Source: an uncultured Eubacteriales bacterium
GTDB taxonomy: Bacteria; Bacillota; Clostridia; Oscillospirales; CAG-272
Assembly: GCA_900556615.1 (NCBI GenBank)
Contig: USPP01000086.1
Span: forward strand, 1-6,647
Length of the DNA stretch: 6,647 nt
Direction: 5' to 3'
Shown here: one piece after another, positions 1 to 5,840 of the stretch
Numbering within the stretch: the first letter of the stretch is position 1
How the letters are laid out: every line of letters starts with the position of its first letter
The notes under the pieces: model-generated
The model's database searches: none
What the model was told of the DNA's origin: nothing
Seen by the model: only the letters and a program-made list of their open reading frames with translations
Program-made: the position numbers and the translations under genes

Positions 1-39
1 GGTTTGCGGATTTCATCCGCAAAACCCGACTTCGTGGGG
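1..39. repeat. Two adjacent small hairpins with TTC loops
   Basis: Positions 3-11 and 15-23 form a perfect 9-bp stem (TTTGCGGAT/ATCCGCAAA) around a TTC loop. Directly after it, 25-30 and 34-39 form a second 6-bp stem with one mismatch, again around TTC. Two consecutive hairpins with the same loop resemble an extragenic palindromic repeat or the subterminal part of a mobile element. The window edge hides the left context, so the element type cannot be settled. Confidence 0.4.
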
Positions 40-130
40 CTGTCGCACGTTAGTGAGATTGCCCCTTAGACAAGTCAAAAATGCTCTGAATGCCGCATAG
101 CGGCTGCTTTTTTGGCTTGTTCAGTAGACA
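36..130. mobile_element. Probable terminal remnant of an insertion sequence or MITE
   Basis: Position 36 begins GGGGCTGTCGCAC, a sequence that looks like the terminal inverted repeat of an insertion sequence, and GGGGC (36-40) also pairs with GCCCC at 61-65. A terminator-like hairpin follows at 71-119, as often lies just inside an IS end. The interior would have to lie to the right, yet only about 95 bp separate this end from the broken thioesterase gene, with no room for a transposase. It is therefore either a deleted end or a very small non-autonomous element. The opposite inverted repeat is not found in the window. The IS identification is inference. Confidence 0.35.
71..119. terminator. 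Long imperfect stem-loop, bidirectional terminator-like
   Basis: The core is GCCGC-ATA-GCGGC (92-104). It is flanked by outer arms CAAGTCAAAAATGC (71-84) and GCTTTTTTGGCTTG (106-119), which are complementary at most positions. On the plus strand the core is followed by a run of six T (108-113); on the minus strand it is followed by a T-rich tract from 77-81. It could end transcription in either direction. It sits inside the proposed mobile-element remnant. Confidence 0.6.
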
Positions 131-316
131 TTAATTAATCGAAAGCCCCACCACTGGGGAAACAATTCCCTCTTTTTCAATTTTCTCAAAAGGTAGTCCT
201 ATACTTTCAAGAAATTCTATGCGAGCCTTTTCCATCCATTTTATATAATTGGAGTGATGTGTAATTCCCATTTTATCGGTTTCGTGATACTGAACCTTTC
301 TGCAATAACAATACAT
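131..316 (-). pseudogene. Truncated acyl-CoA thioesterase (YbgC/4-hydroxybenzoyl-CoA thioesterase family), N-terminal half
   Basis: Only 61 residues are present, against roughly 130-140 for intact hotdog-fold thioesterases of this family. The segment YHETDKMGITHHSNYIKWME (residues 10-29) matches the family signature of the form (D/E)TD..G..(Y/H)H.NY, whose Asp (here D14) is the catalytic residue. Residues 30-56 (KARIEFLESIGLPFEKIEKEG) continue the family pattern of the long helix. Similarity stops after SPVVGLS, where intact proteins carry the remaining beta strands. Here two odd residues and TAA follow, and the next DNA is mobile-element-like. I infer that an insertion or deletion removed the C-terminal half and the product is inactive. 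The ATG at 316 lacks a good ribosome site at normal spacing; the AAGGAG at 356-351 lies about 34 nt upstream. Confidence 0.75.
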
Positions 317-363
317 ATATTCAAACCCGCAACTCTCGCTCAGCGAAAGTCTCCTTATAAATA

Positions 364-392
364 GTTATTCATTAGCCGATTGTAAAAGTCAA
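364..392 (-). promoter_or_regulatory. Candidate sigma-A promoter ahead of the thioesterase remnant
   Basis: On the minus strand TTGACT (392-387) is separated by 17 bp from AATAAC (369-364), which matches four of six -10 positions. It is followed by AAGGAG at 356-351. Spacing is right but the -10 is weak. It is the only plausible promoter between the oxidoreductase terminator and the remnant. Confidence 0.3.
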
Positions 393-421
393 CGATTATA
401 ATAAAATCTTTTTATAATGGC

Positions 422-452
422 TCCGTAGACGATTTATTCAGTGATTTCCTAA
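422..452 (-). repeat. 31-bp dispersed repeat, copy 1
   Basis: This stretch matches 5896-5926 at 26 of 31 positions in the same orientation. On the minus strand it begins TTAGGAAATCACTGAATAAA. Outside the 31 bp the two copies diverge. It lies between the oxidoreductase terminator and the promoter candidate of the thioesterase remnant, with no coding role visible. It is probably the end of a small mobile or repeat element. Confidence 0.55.
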
Positions 453-512
453 CCACCCGAAAGAATAAATCAATTGAATATCACATATTTGCACATTTTC
501 GTCTCAATAAAG

Positions 513-551
513 AAAGGCGCACATATTGTTTCAAATATGTAAACGCCCTTT
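513..551 (-). terminator. Rho-independent-type terminator of the FAD oxidoreductase gene
   Basis: Just downstream of the oxidoreductase stop (556), AAAGGCG...ACATATT (513-527) pairs with AATATGT...CGCCCTTT (534-551). This makes a long stem with a small internal loop, one bulge and a 6-nt loop. On the minus strand it is followed by CTTTATTG, a modest U-rich tail. Position and stem support termination; the weak tail lowers certainty. Confidence 0.6.
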
Positions 552-555
552 GCCA

Positions 556-2253
556 TCAAAGAAGGTCCACTGCAAATATCCGGTATTCAGAACATCCCCA
601 AGTCGTTTCAGGAACTATACGAATACTTTTTATCCTCTTATTTATATCGTGAAAAACCAATCTGCGGCGATTGTTGCAAACCTTTTCTAAAACCTCCTCG
701 CCGGTTTCTGTTACCGCTACAACAGAATATGAACGTACCAGCGTATCGGGAAGCTTATATTTTGTCTCATTAAGCGGATAATTGCTCGGCATATTAAGAT
801 ACTCACGCTGCAGATTGCTGTCAAATACAAGCCGTAGTTTTTCAACATATTGAGGGGAATTAAACGAATATTCAATGTACTCCCCTTTCCTTCCTCTCCA
901 GCAATGAACCAAGTCTCCGAAATTACGGTCTATACCGTCACGTACGATCTCGGCATTGGTATCTGCCTCCAAGGTAAGACGGCTGAGTTTTCTCTCTTTG
1001 TAAGGAATATAACAGTCATCAAGCATAAGCTCCTGCTGTAACTGCGCTACATCTATATCCCTCGGAGAACATCCGCATTTCACTGCCAATGCTACTCCCG
1101 TACCAACCGCTTGACCGATAAGCGAACAGGTAGCCATTACTCTGGAGGAACTCATTGCCGTATGTGTCACACTGATGTTTCGTCCTGCAAAAAGAAGATT
1201 GTCTATATCCGCCGAATAAAGGCTTCTCCATGGTATTCCCCAAGGCGTCGGCGCAGGATGATGAATTGTAGGATAACCTCCGCGATAATAAAATCCCTCC
1301 GGAAAGTGATCATCCATCGTCCAACCGCCGTATGCTACCACATCGTCAAAATGACCTCCTGAGCTTACGTCATTCTGAGTGATAATATAGTCCCCCACAT
1401 ATCTGCGGCTCTCTCTCTTTCCGGGAAGAAAACCGATCCAATCAAGAACCCAATTCTCAGCGCCGTGATCTCCATAATTTTTAACATGATCCCACACCCC
1501 GTACGAGATTGACAATAATTCATGGCGCAGTGAGTCTGTATCATGAATACTATCACGATCTCCTCCTAACTCAATCCACCAGTAATTTGTACCGATTTCA
1601 TGTTCTCTCAGCGGAATATCGTCATCGGTCGGAAGCTTCATGGCCCATTCCGGCGGAATAAACCTCTGCGGCGTCGGTGTTTCCCGAATCTGAAACATAC
1701 AGGATAGTCCCATCGTTTTCTTATCAGCCGTTTCAGGAGCAATCGATTCATCGAACTCGTCTCTGCTCTCTCTTCCTAACCGGAATCCCGCTCCGGTTAG
1801 AGGCGCCAAAATAGAATCCCCCGAACAATCAGCAAAGTAAGCCGCTTCAACCGTATGATAGGTTTCTGAAGTCATCTGCCAGCCGGTAACGCTCATAATT
1901 TTTTTGCCGCTCATTTCCGCATTTTGACAGGTAGTATTGAGAAATAATGTTAAATTAGGTTCACAGTACGCTTTTTCATAGATCACAGTATCCCAAACCT
2001 GATAACAACGGTTATCGTTACGGTAAAAATTCTCAAGCTCGATTTCCTCGAGAATACCGGTTTCTTTATAGTCCTTATCTCTTGCTCCGCACACCCACAT
2101 ACGAACTTCACTTGAAGCATTTCCTCCAAGCATCGGACGATCTTGCATAAGAATGACCTTCAATCCATGTCTTGCAGCAGCAATGGCCGCGCAAGTCCCA
2201 GCCAGACCTCCTCCCACAACACAAAGATCGGTTTTATGCTTTATATTTTTCAT
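556..2253 (-). CDS. FAD-dependent oxidoreductase (FAD_oxidored/PF12831-type) with beta-sandwich-like C-terminal domain
   Basis: The product is a 565-residue flavoprotein with no signal peptide, so cytoplasmic. The N-terminal Rossmann dinucleotide-binding motif is VVGGGLAGTCAAIAAARHG (12-30), followed by the family-typical LGGNASSEVRMW (42-53). ADCSGD (141-146) and LLFAGRNISVTHTAMSSSRV (353-372), then the glycine-rich SLIGQAVGTGVALA (377-390), are the later FAD-contact motifs. Residues about 425-565 look like a separate galactose-binding/discoidin-like beta sandwich (VRDGIDRNFGDLVHCW, then YIEYSFNSPQYVEKLRLVFD). Such proteins occur in carbohydrate-utilisation loci of gut bacteria and are sometimes misnamed xanthan lyase; the reaction is generally unknown. 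The ATG at 2253 has AAAGGA about 8 nt upstream. The gene lies beyond a terminator from the kinase operon, so it is probably its own transcription unit. The flavoprotein family call is firm; a carbohydrate or glycoside substrate is inference from domain and context. Confidence 0.88.
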   Translation of the reverse strand: MKNIKHKTDLCVVGGGLAGTCAAIAAARHGLKVILMQDRPMLGGNASSEVRMWVCGARDKDYKETGILEEIELENFYRNDNRCYQVWDTVIYEKAYCEPNLTLFLNTTCQNAEMSGKKIMSVTGWQMTSETYHTVEAAYFADCSGDSILAPLTGAGFRLGRESRDEFDESIAPETADKKTMGLSCMFQIRETPTPQRFIPPEWAMKLPTDDDIPLREHEIGTNYWWIELGGDRDSIHDTDSLRHELLSISYGVWDHVKNYGDHGAENWVLDWIGFLPGKRESRRYVGDYIITQNDVSSGGHFDDVVAYGGWTMDDHFPEGFYYRGGYPTIHHPAPTPWGIPWRSLYSADIDNLLFAGRNISVTHTAMSSSRVMATCSLIGQAVGTGVALAVKCGCSPRDIDVAQLQQELMLDDCYIPYKERKLSRLTLEADTNAEIVRDGIDRNFGDLVHCWRGRKGEYIEYSFNSPQYVEKLRLVFDSNLQREYLNMPSNYPLNETKYKLPDTLVRSYSVVAVTETGEEVLEKVCNNRRRLVFHDINKRIKSIRIVPETTWGCSEYRIFAVDLL

Positions 2254-2324
2254 AGTATATCCTTTCCCGGAAATTCCCCCTAATCTCCGTAAGTATTCCT
2301 AAAAAATTCAGTCTTTTTTCTGAT

Positions 2325-2337
2325 GTTATGTCATAAC
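2325..2337. promoter_or_regulatory. 13-bp palindrome upstream of the oxidoreductase, possible operator
   Basis: GTTATG-T-CATAAC is a perfect inverted repeat with a one-base centre, about 70 bp before the oxidoreductase start. The short centre favours a dimeric repressor or activator site over an RNA hairpin. Which protein would bind is unknown. Confidence 0.35.
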
Positions 2338-2374
2338 TATTTTGATTTAAGTCTATATCGGTGAGTTCTGACGG

Positions 2375-2403
2375 GATAGATTGCGCAGTCATATTTTTGT
2401 CAA
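2375..2403 (-). promoter_or_regulatory. Weak promoter candidate for the oxidoreductase gene
   Basis: Immediately after the terminator a consensus -35 TTGACA occurs on the minus strand (2403-2398). At 17 bp spacing the -10 would be TCTATC (2380-2375), only three of six matches. The excellent -35 and the position between terminator and gene make it the best candidate, but the -10 is poor and an activator would probably be needed. The remaining sequence to 2254 is an AT-rich leader holding the palindrome at 2325-2337. Confidence 0.3.
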
Positions 2404-2410
2404 ACGATAC

Positions 2411-2433
2411 AAAAGGCAGGAGCGGCTCCTGCC
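2411..2433 (-). terminator. Strong rho-independent terminator of the kinase/nucleotidyltransferase operon
   Basis: GGCAGGAG (2415-2422) and CTCCTGCC (2426-2433) form a perfect 8-bp GC-rich stem with a 3-nt loop. On the minus strand it is followed by TTTTGTATCGTTT. It lies about 50 nt after the kinase stop codon and separates the operon from the oxidoreductase gene. Confidence 0.9.
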
Positions 2434-2481
2434 AACGAAATTAGTGAAGTGTGACAGGAAATGAACAAGCGAATATGCCAT

Positions 2482-3588
2482 TTATTTTCCAGCGGCAAGC
2501 CTACTGACAATTCCGCACATTGCAGACATTTTATTTTCCATATCATAAACCAATTTAAACTGCGTACGGCAACGATCAAGATTCTGTTCGGGATAATGAA
2601 TTTTAAAATAAGTATCTCCGCTCAGATAATCGGTAAGAAACCGTATTCCGCATTCATAGGTAAGCAGCTTCGCACTGAACGGAAGGTATTCTATCTCCGC
2701 TTTGGTAAGCTTATCTCCGCAGGCAGACAGGAATCCACGTGTATATGATTCAAAAAGACCGATATCCATCTCAACTTTGTTAAGATCCTTTTCATCTTCG
2801 GCTGCGGTGCTTGCACCGAAACGTATACTGTCCCCGAAATCATAGTGAACAAGTCCCGGCATCACAGTATCTAAGTCAATAACACACATCGCCTCCCCGC
2901 TATCGGCGTCAAAAAGAACATTATTGAGCTTTGTATCATTGTGCGTAACCCTGAGAGGAAGCTCTTTTCGTTCGAGCAGTCCGATGAGGATTCCGGCATC
3001 CTTCTTTCTCTCTTCAGCAAAAGCCAGCTCAGCCGATACTAAGCCAGCTCTTCCGACAGTATCCTTCTTTGCCGCTGCTTCCAAAGCCCTATAGCGCTTT
3101 ACCGTATTATGAAAATCGGGAATGGTTTCCGAAAGTTTTGAAGCGTCAAAATCACTGAGTTGATTTTGAAAATTCCCGAATGCATGCGCAAGACTTTCAA
3201 ATTGAGTATGGTTTTCAACTGTTTGAAGCGAAAAGGTCCTCTCCACAAACTTATATGCCCGATAGCAGTTTTTATCAGAAGAAGTATAATACAGCTTACC
3301 GGAGTCCGTGGGAACAATAGTCAGCGTTCCTCGATCGGAAGCCTCCCCGTTTAAGAGCAGCTTTGTTCTTATGTGTTCAGTAACAGAGAAAATGTTATTC
3401 ATGAGTCCGTCCACATCACGAAATACTTCCGTATTAATTCGCTGAAGAATGTATCTGACAGGAGGATAGCCTCCTCGATCATACCAGAGACAATGCGTGT
3501 CGTTTATATGACCGCAGCCATAGGGCTCAGTATGTATAAGTCTTCCCTCAAAAGCAAAGTGTGTACAAATTTCTCTCAAATCTCTCAT
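2482..3588 (-). CDS. Phosphotransferase (APH fold), N-acetylhexosamine 1-kinase (NahK)-like sugar kinase
   Basis: This APH/choline-kinase-fold enzyme is probably an anomeric kinase making a sugar-1-phosphate from ATP and a free hexosamine. Counting from the ATG at 3588 it has 368 residues, close to Bifidobacterium NahK (about 359). The phosphate-binding loop is near GCGHINDTH (residues 25-33). The catalytic loop VTHNDTKLNNVLFD (215-228) has the invariant HxDxxxxN pattern with Asp218 as base, and the metal-binding segment is VIDLDTVMPG (236-245), followed by YDFGDSIRF (249-257). These strings are very NahK-like. A TTG six bases upstream (3594) could extend it by two residues. I prefer the ATG because it overlaps the previous gene's TGA as ATGA, with GGAG eight bases before it, so translation is probably coupled. 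The neighbour supplies the next step, sugar-1-phosphate activation. Kinase fold is near certain; GlcNAc/GalNAc as substrate is inference. Confidence 0.88.
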   Translation of the reverse strand: MRDLREICTHFAFEGRLIHTEPYGCGHINDTHCLWYDRGGYPPVRYILQRINTEVFRDVDGLMNNIFSVTEHIRTKLLLNGEASDRGTLTIVPTDSGKLYYTSSDKNCYRAYKFVERTFSLQTVENHTQFESLAHAFGNFQNQLSDFDASKLSETIPDFHNTVKRYRALEAAAKKDTVGRAGLVSAELAFAEERKKDAGILIGLLERKELPLRVTHNDTKLNNVLFDADSGEAMCVIDLDTVMPGLVHYDFGDSIRFGASTAAEDEKDLNKVEMDIGLFESYTRGFLSACGDKLTKAEIEYLPFSAKLLTYECGIRFLTDYLSGDTYFKIHYPEQNLDRCRTQFKLVYDMENKMSAMCGIVSRLAAGK

Positions 3589-4409
3589 TTCCAAAGCTCC
3601 GCAGGATAAATACCATTATCGGTCATTCTTTTTATCGCCTCGACCACCTTTTGCTTATCTTCACGATAAGTCATCCCGTACCAAACCTCCGAAGTATTGT
3701 AAACCTTAACCTTATGAGTTCCGCTCTTTATCACCTTGTCAATAACCTTCGGTATCTGAAATTCATCCTTGCTAATATCCGCGGTCTTGAGAAATTCTCC
3801 AAACTGCCTTTTCAGTTCCGGAAATATATCCGGCTGAAGTCCCCACATATTCATTGAAACAACTGTTGCAGGATCAAGTCCGGACTCCTTAGTAAGAGAT
3901 GTATGCTCATTTATATCGGTAAGACAGCCTTCCCTGATATCACATACTCCGCGAGAAACCGCACCGTTGTCGGAAAGAGTGTTTTCAAGGCGATAGCCTA
4001 CCATACAGTAATCGGAAGTATTGTTAAGACCGGCTCGAATCTTTCTGAAAGCATCAGCACCATAAAAATCATCTGAATTTATTACGGCAAATGGAGTGCT
4101 GACAGACTTCTCCGCACATAAAATCGCCTCTCCCGTTCCGTACGGTTTTGGGCGATGAGACGGGGGCTCCTGGAAAACATATTCTACCTCCGTATTGCCC
4201 GCAATTCTGTCTCCTGCAAGCTCTTTAAAATCCTTTTCGATACTCTTTTTAATTACAAAAACCACCTTGTCAAATCCGGCACGTATTGCATCATATACCG
4301 AATAGTCAAGAAGCATCTCACCATCCGCTCCGACAGGCTCAAGCTGCTTCAAGCCTCCGAATCGACTTCCCATACCCGCTGCCATTACCACAAGTGTTGC
4401 TGTTGCCAT
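3585..4409 (-). CDS. Sugar-1-phosphate nucleotidyltransferase (NTP_transferase family)
   Basis: The enzyme condenses a sugar-1-phosphate with an NTP to give an NDP-sugar and pyrophosphate. The 274-residue form starting MATATLVVMAAGMGSRFGG begins directly with the family's N-terminal nucleotide-binding motif (residues 6-22), with Arg16 and Lys21 in the GxGxRx(n)K pattern. PYGTGEAIL (89-97) is the usual base/ribose-binding loop and NSDDFYG (111-117) carries the metal-binding aspartates. A longer open frame reaches 4538. I reject it because the extra 43 residues match nothing expected before the Rossmann strand, and AAAGGA lies just upstream of the ATG at 4409. It is first in a two-gene operon, overlapping the kinase by 4 bp. 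A UDP-HexNAc or UDP-hexose product is inference from the kinase; the nucleotide cannot be told from sequence alone. Confidence 0.9.
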   Translation of the reverse strand: MATATLVVMAAGMGSRFGGLKQLEPVGADGEMLLDYSVYDAIRAGFDKVVFVIKKSIEKDFKELAGDRIAGNTEVEYVFQEPPSHRPKPYGTGEAILCAEKSVSTPFAVINSDDFYGADAFRKIRAGLNNTSDYCMVGYRLENTLSDNGAVSRGVCDIREGCLTDINEHTSLTKESGLDPATVVSMNMWGLQPDIFPELKRQFGEFLKTADISKDEFQIPKVIDKVIKSGTHKVKVYNTSEVWYGMTYREDKQKVVEAIKRMTDNGIYPAELWK

Positions 4410-4577
4410 TTTAAAACCATCCTTTCCCGCCGCTCCGAACGTTAAAACAACCCTTATTTCCCCTCTGAGGATAAAATCATCATAATCGAGTATCTCTTTT
4501 CGATTGTTGAATAACAAAAATAACGGTCGTAGAAACAAATGACTCTGCAGCTATCCTATTATGTTGAAAATTTTACA
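4410..4577 (-). promoter_or_regulatory. Long 5' leader of the nucleotidyltransferase-kinase operon
   Basis: If the promoter at 4612-4584 is used, the mRNA has about 165 nt before the start codon, long for a simple operon. It contains AATCGA-N10-TCGATT (4484-4505, perfect 6-bp arms) and TTGTT-GAAT-AACAA (4504-4517). The direct repeat TGTTGAA occurs at 4506-4512 and 4562-4568. I recognise no known riboswitch and no T-run attenuator. These repeats could be regulator sites or leader hairpins. Confidence 0.35.
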
Positions 4578-4583
4578 CTAATC

Positions 4584-4612
4584 ATTATACACCGCCGTTC
4601 TTGACTTTTCAA
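4584..4612 (-). promoter_or_regulatory. Sigma-A promoter for the nucleotidyltransferase-kinase operon
   Basis: On the minus strand TTGAAA (4612-4607), a 17-bp spacer, and a perfect TATAAT (4589-4584). Transcription would start near 4577. Its -35 and spacer overlap the -35 of the oppositely directed regulator promoter. Confidence 0.75.
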
Positions 4613-4628
4613 TAAAAAAAAGTATAAT
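4601..4628 (+). promoter_or_regulatory. Sigma-A promoter for the PocR/AraC regulator gene
   Basis: TTGACT (4601-4606), a 16-bp spacer including an A8 tract, and a perfect TATAAT (4623-4628). The start would be near 4635, giving a leader of about 40 nt. The -35 box lies inside the spacer of the opposing operon promoter, so polymerases at the two cannot bind together. Confidence 0.8.
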
Positions 4629-4674
4629 ATATAGTAAAATAGTACACAAATTATTGTTCAACCGGAGATATATT

Positions 4675-5517
4675 ATGAAACAACCGGATATTGCTGCCTT
4701 ACTGCGTGAACTGCATCATGCTACGGGCTTCAGAATTTCTATTCACGACCGAGACTTTAAAGAAATCGCTTCATTTCCTGAAAATCCGCTGGAATTCTGC
4801 CGTTGTCTCCATTACTCTCAAGAAGCAGAGAAAATATGTAAGCAAAGCGATCAAAATGCTTTTCACCGTTCCGATAATGCTCACGGACTTATTATATACA
4901 AATGTCCCTTTGGTCTGTATGAAGCCGTATGTCCGCTTTATCGATATGAAATTCCCGTTGGCTATCTGATGATGGGACAGGTTTTGGGAAATACCGAAGA
5001 GGATTTAAAGGAAGCTGTAGGAAAAGCTGATAAATATTTAACCGACAAGGCTATCCATTCGGATACCTCCGCCCTTTCTGCTGCGAAAAAAATTTCAAAG
5101 GTCAGTGAAGAAATGATGAGAACATATGCGAACATTATGTCGGTTTTTGCCGGATATATAACGCTCTCCAACATTATAAATGTAAAAAACCGTGATCTTG
5201 CAGAATCGGTATACAGCTATATTTCCGAGCATTACAGGGAAAAAATCACGCTCAAAATGCTTTGCGGAAAATTTTTGTGCAGCAGAACTCATTTGATAAA
5301 CAGCTTTGAAAAAAAATACAGTATTTCCATTTCAGAGTTCCTCACAGAAATTCGGCTTAGTCATGCCGATAAGCTTCTCTTGGAAAGCGGTATCCCGATA
5401 AAAAATATAGCTTTTGAATGCGGTTTTTCGGACGCAGGGTATTTCTCAAAGGCTTACAAAAAATTTTTCGGACATACGCCAACCGAGACGAGATGTACGT
5501 CATATAACCGACAATGA
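4675..5517 (+). CDS. AraC-family transcriptional regulator with N-terminal PocR sensory domain
   Basis: The product is a 280-residue cytoplasmic one-component regulator. Residues about 5-165 match the PocR ligand-binding domain: RELHHATGFRISIHD at the start, then FCRCLHYS (41-48), KIC (53-55), YKCPFGLYEAVCPL (75-88) and VGYLMMGQV (95-103). Cysteines 42, 44, 55, 77 and 86 fit the conserved cysteine set of this domain and could bind a metal or sense redox. Residues about 172-275 hold two helix-turn-helix units of the AraC type; the second ends with IAFECGFSDAGYFSKAYKKFFGHTP (245-269), the classic signature. The ATG at 4675 has GGAG seven bases upstream; an in-frame TTG at 4654 is less likely. 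Being divergent from the kinase operon with overlapping promoters, it is probably that operon's regulator. The ligand is unknown; PocR domains are thought to bind small hydrocarbon-like molecules, and a sugar-derived signal is only a guess. Confidence 0.92.
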   Translation: MKQPDIAALLRELHHATGFRISIHDRDFKEIASFPENPLEFCRCLHYSQEAEKICKQSDQNAFHRSDNAHGLIIYKCPFGLYEAVCPLYRYEIPVGYLMMGQVLGNTEEDLKEAVGKADKYLTDKAIHSDTSALSAAKKISKVSEEMMRTYANIMSVFAGYITLSNIINVKNRDLAESVYSYISEHYREKITLKMLCGKFLCSRTHLINSFEKKYSISISEFLTEIRLSHADKLLLESGIPIKNIAFECGFSDAGYFSKAYKKFFGHTPTETRCTSYNRQ

Positions 5518-5660
5518 TAAAAGGAGACTTCGACATTACGCCAAAGCCCCCAAAAATCTTCTTATCATTTATTTCTTATGAAATCGCTGAATCAATCGGC
5601 CATGCAGATTCCCGAGATAATTTTATGAGCGGCAAGGTAAAAATGCAGGAATATGGTTAA
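5514..5660 (+). CDS. Doubtful 49-residue open frame, possibly a decayed AraC-like tail or repeat-derived
   Basis: An ATG overlapping the regulator's stop as ATGA opens a 48-residue frame ending in TAA at 5658. I do not recognise the product. Its second half, EIAESIGHADSRDNF, loosely resembles the last recognition helix of AraC proteins, but spacing is one residue too long and the terminal TP motif is missing. There is no ribosome site before the ATG. The stop codon is formed by the TTAA that begins the MITE-like segment. It could be a decayed AraC fragment, a read-through frame of a dispersed repeat, or chance. Confidence 0.2.
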   Translation: MIKGDFDITPKPPKIFLSFISYEIAESIGHADSRDNFMSGKVKMQEYG

Positions 5661-5840
5661 GGCAACACCGCTGGTCTCACGGCTTGCGCCTTGACAGCAT
5701 ATCTGCTTATCCCTTTTCCGTCATACTTCACAAATTTTGTCAGCAGAGAAGTCGCTCTTACATGCCTCCTCAATTGATATCGTCTGACGAAAAATACGAC
5801 TGCACATCTGTACTGCAAGAATCCGGCAGCATTGCCTTAA
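5657..5840. mobile_element. MITE-like 184-bp segment with imperfect terminal inverted repeats
   Basis: The left end is TTAAGGCAACACCGCTGG. The right end, read on the minus strand from 5840, is TTAAGGCAATGCTGCCGG. The outer nine bases match perfectly, and about 16 of the first 22 match, with most differences being transitions. Both ends carry TTAA, which may be a target duplication. The inside encodes no recognisable protein. A minus-strand frame is open from about 5834 to a TAA formed by the left TTAA, which may be incidental. No transposase is present, so movement would depend on another element. Alternatively the unit ends at 5926 rather than 5840. Confidence 0.45.

Noticed and set aside
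1019..1556. Several alternative-frame ORFs within the oxidoreductase
   Set aside because: They are shadows of a gene with strong family motifs along its whole length.
2461..2748. Plus-strand 95-residue frame
   Set aside because: It is antisense to the kinase C-terminus; its protein has no recognisable family and the opposite strand is clearly coding.
3589..3594. TTG start for the kinase
   Set aside because: The ATG six bases later forms the classic ATGA overlap with the upstream stop and has well-spaced GGAG.
4410..4538. Longer N-terminus for the nucleotidyltransferase (start at 4538)
   Set aside because: The extra 43 residues precede the family's usual first strand, no ribosome site is near 4538, and a good AAAGGA precedes the ATG at 4409.
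4654..4674. TTG start for the PocR/AraC regulator
   Set aside because: The ATG at 4675 has GGAG at ideal spacing, while the TTG has none and would translate through that ribosome site.
5667..5833. Minus-strand open frame inside the MITE-like segment
   Set aside because: It has no ATG with a ribosome site (GGAGG at about 5766-5770 leads to ATG-TAA in another frame), and several frames here are open, as in low-stop repeat DNA.
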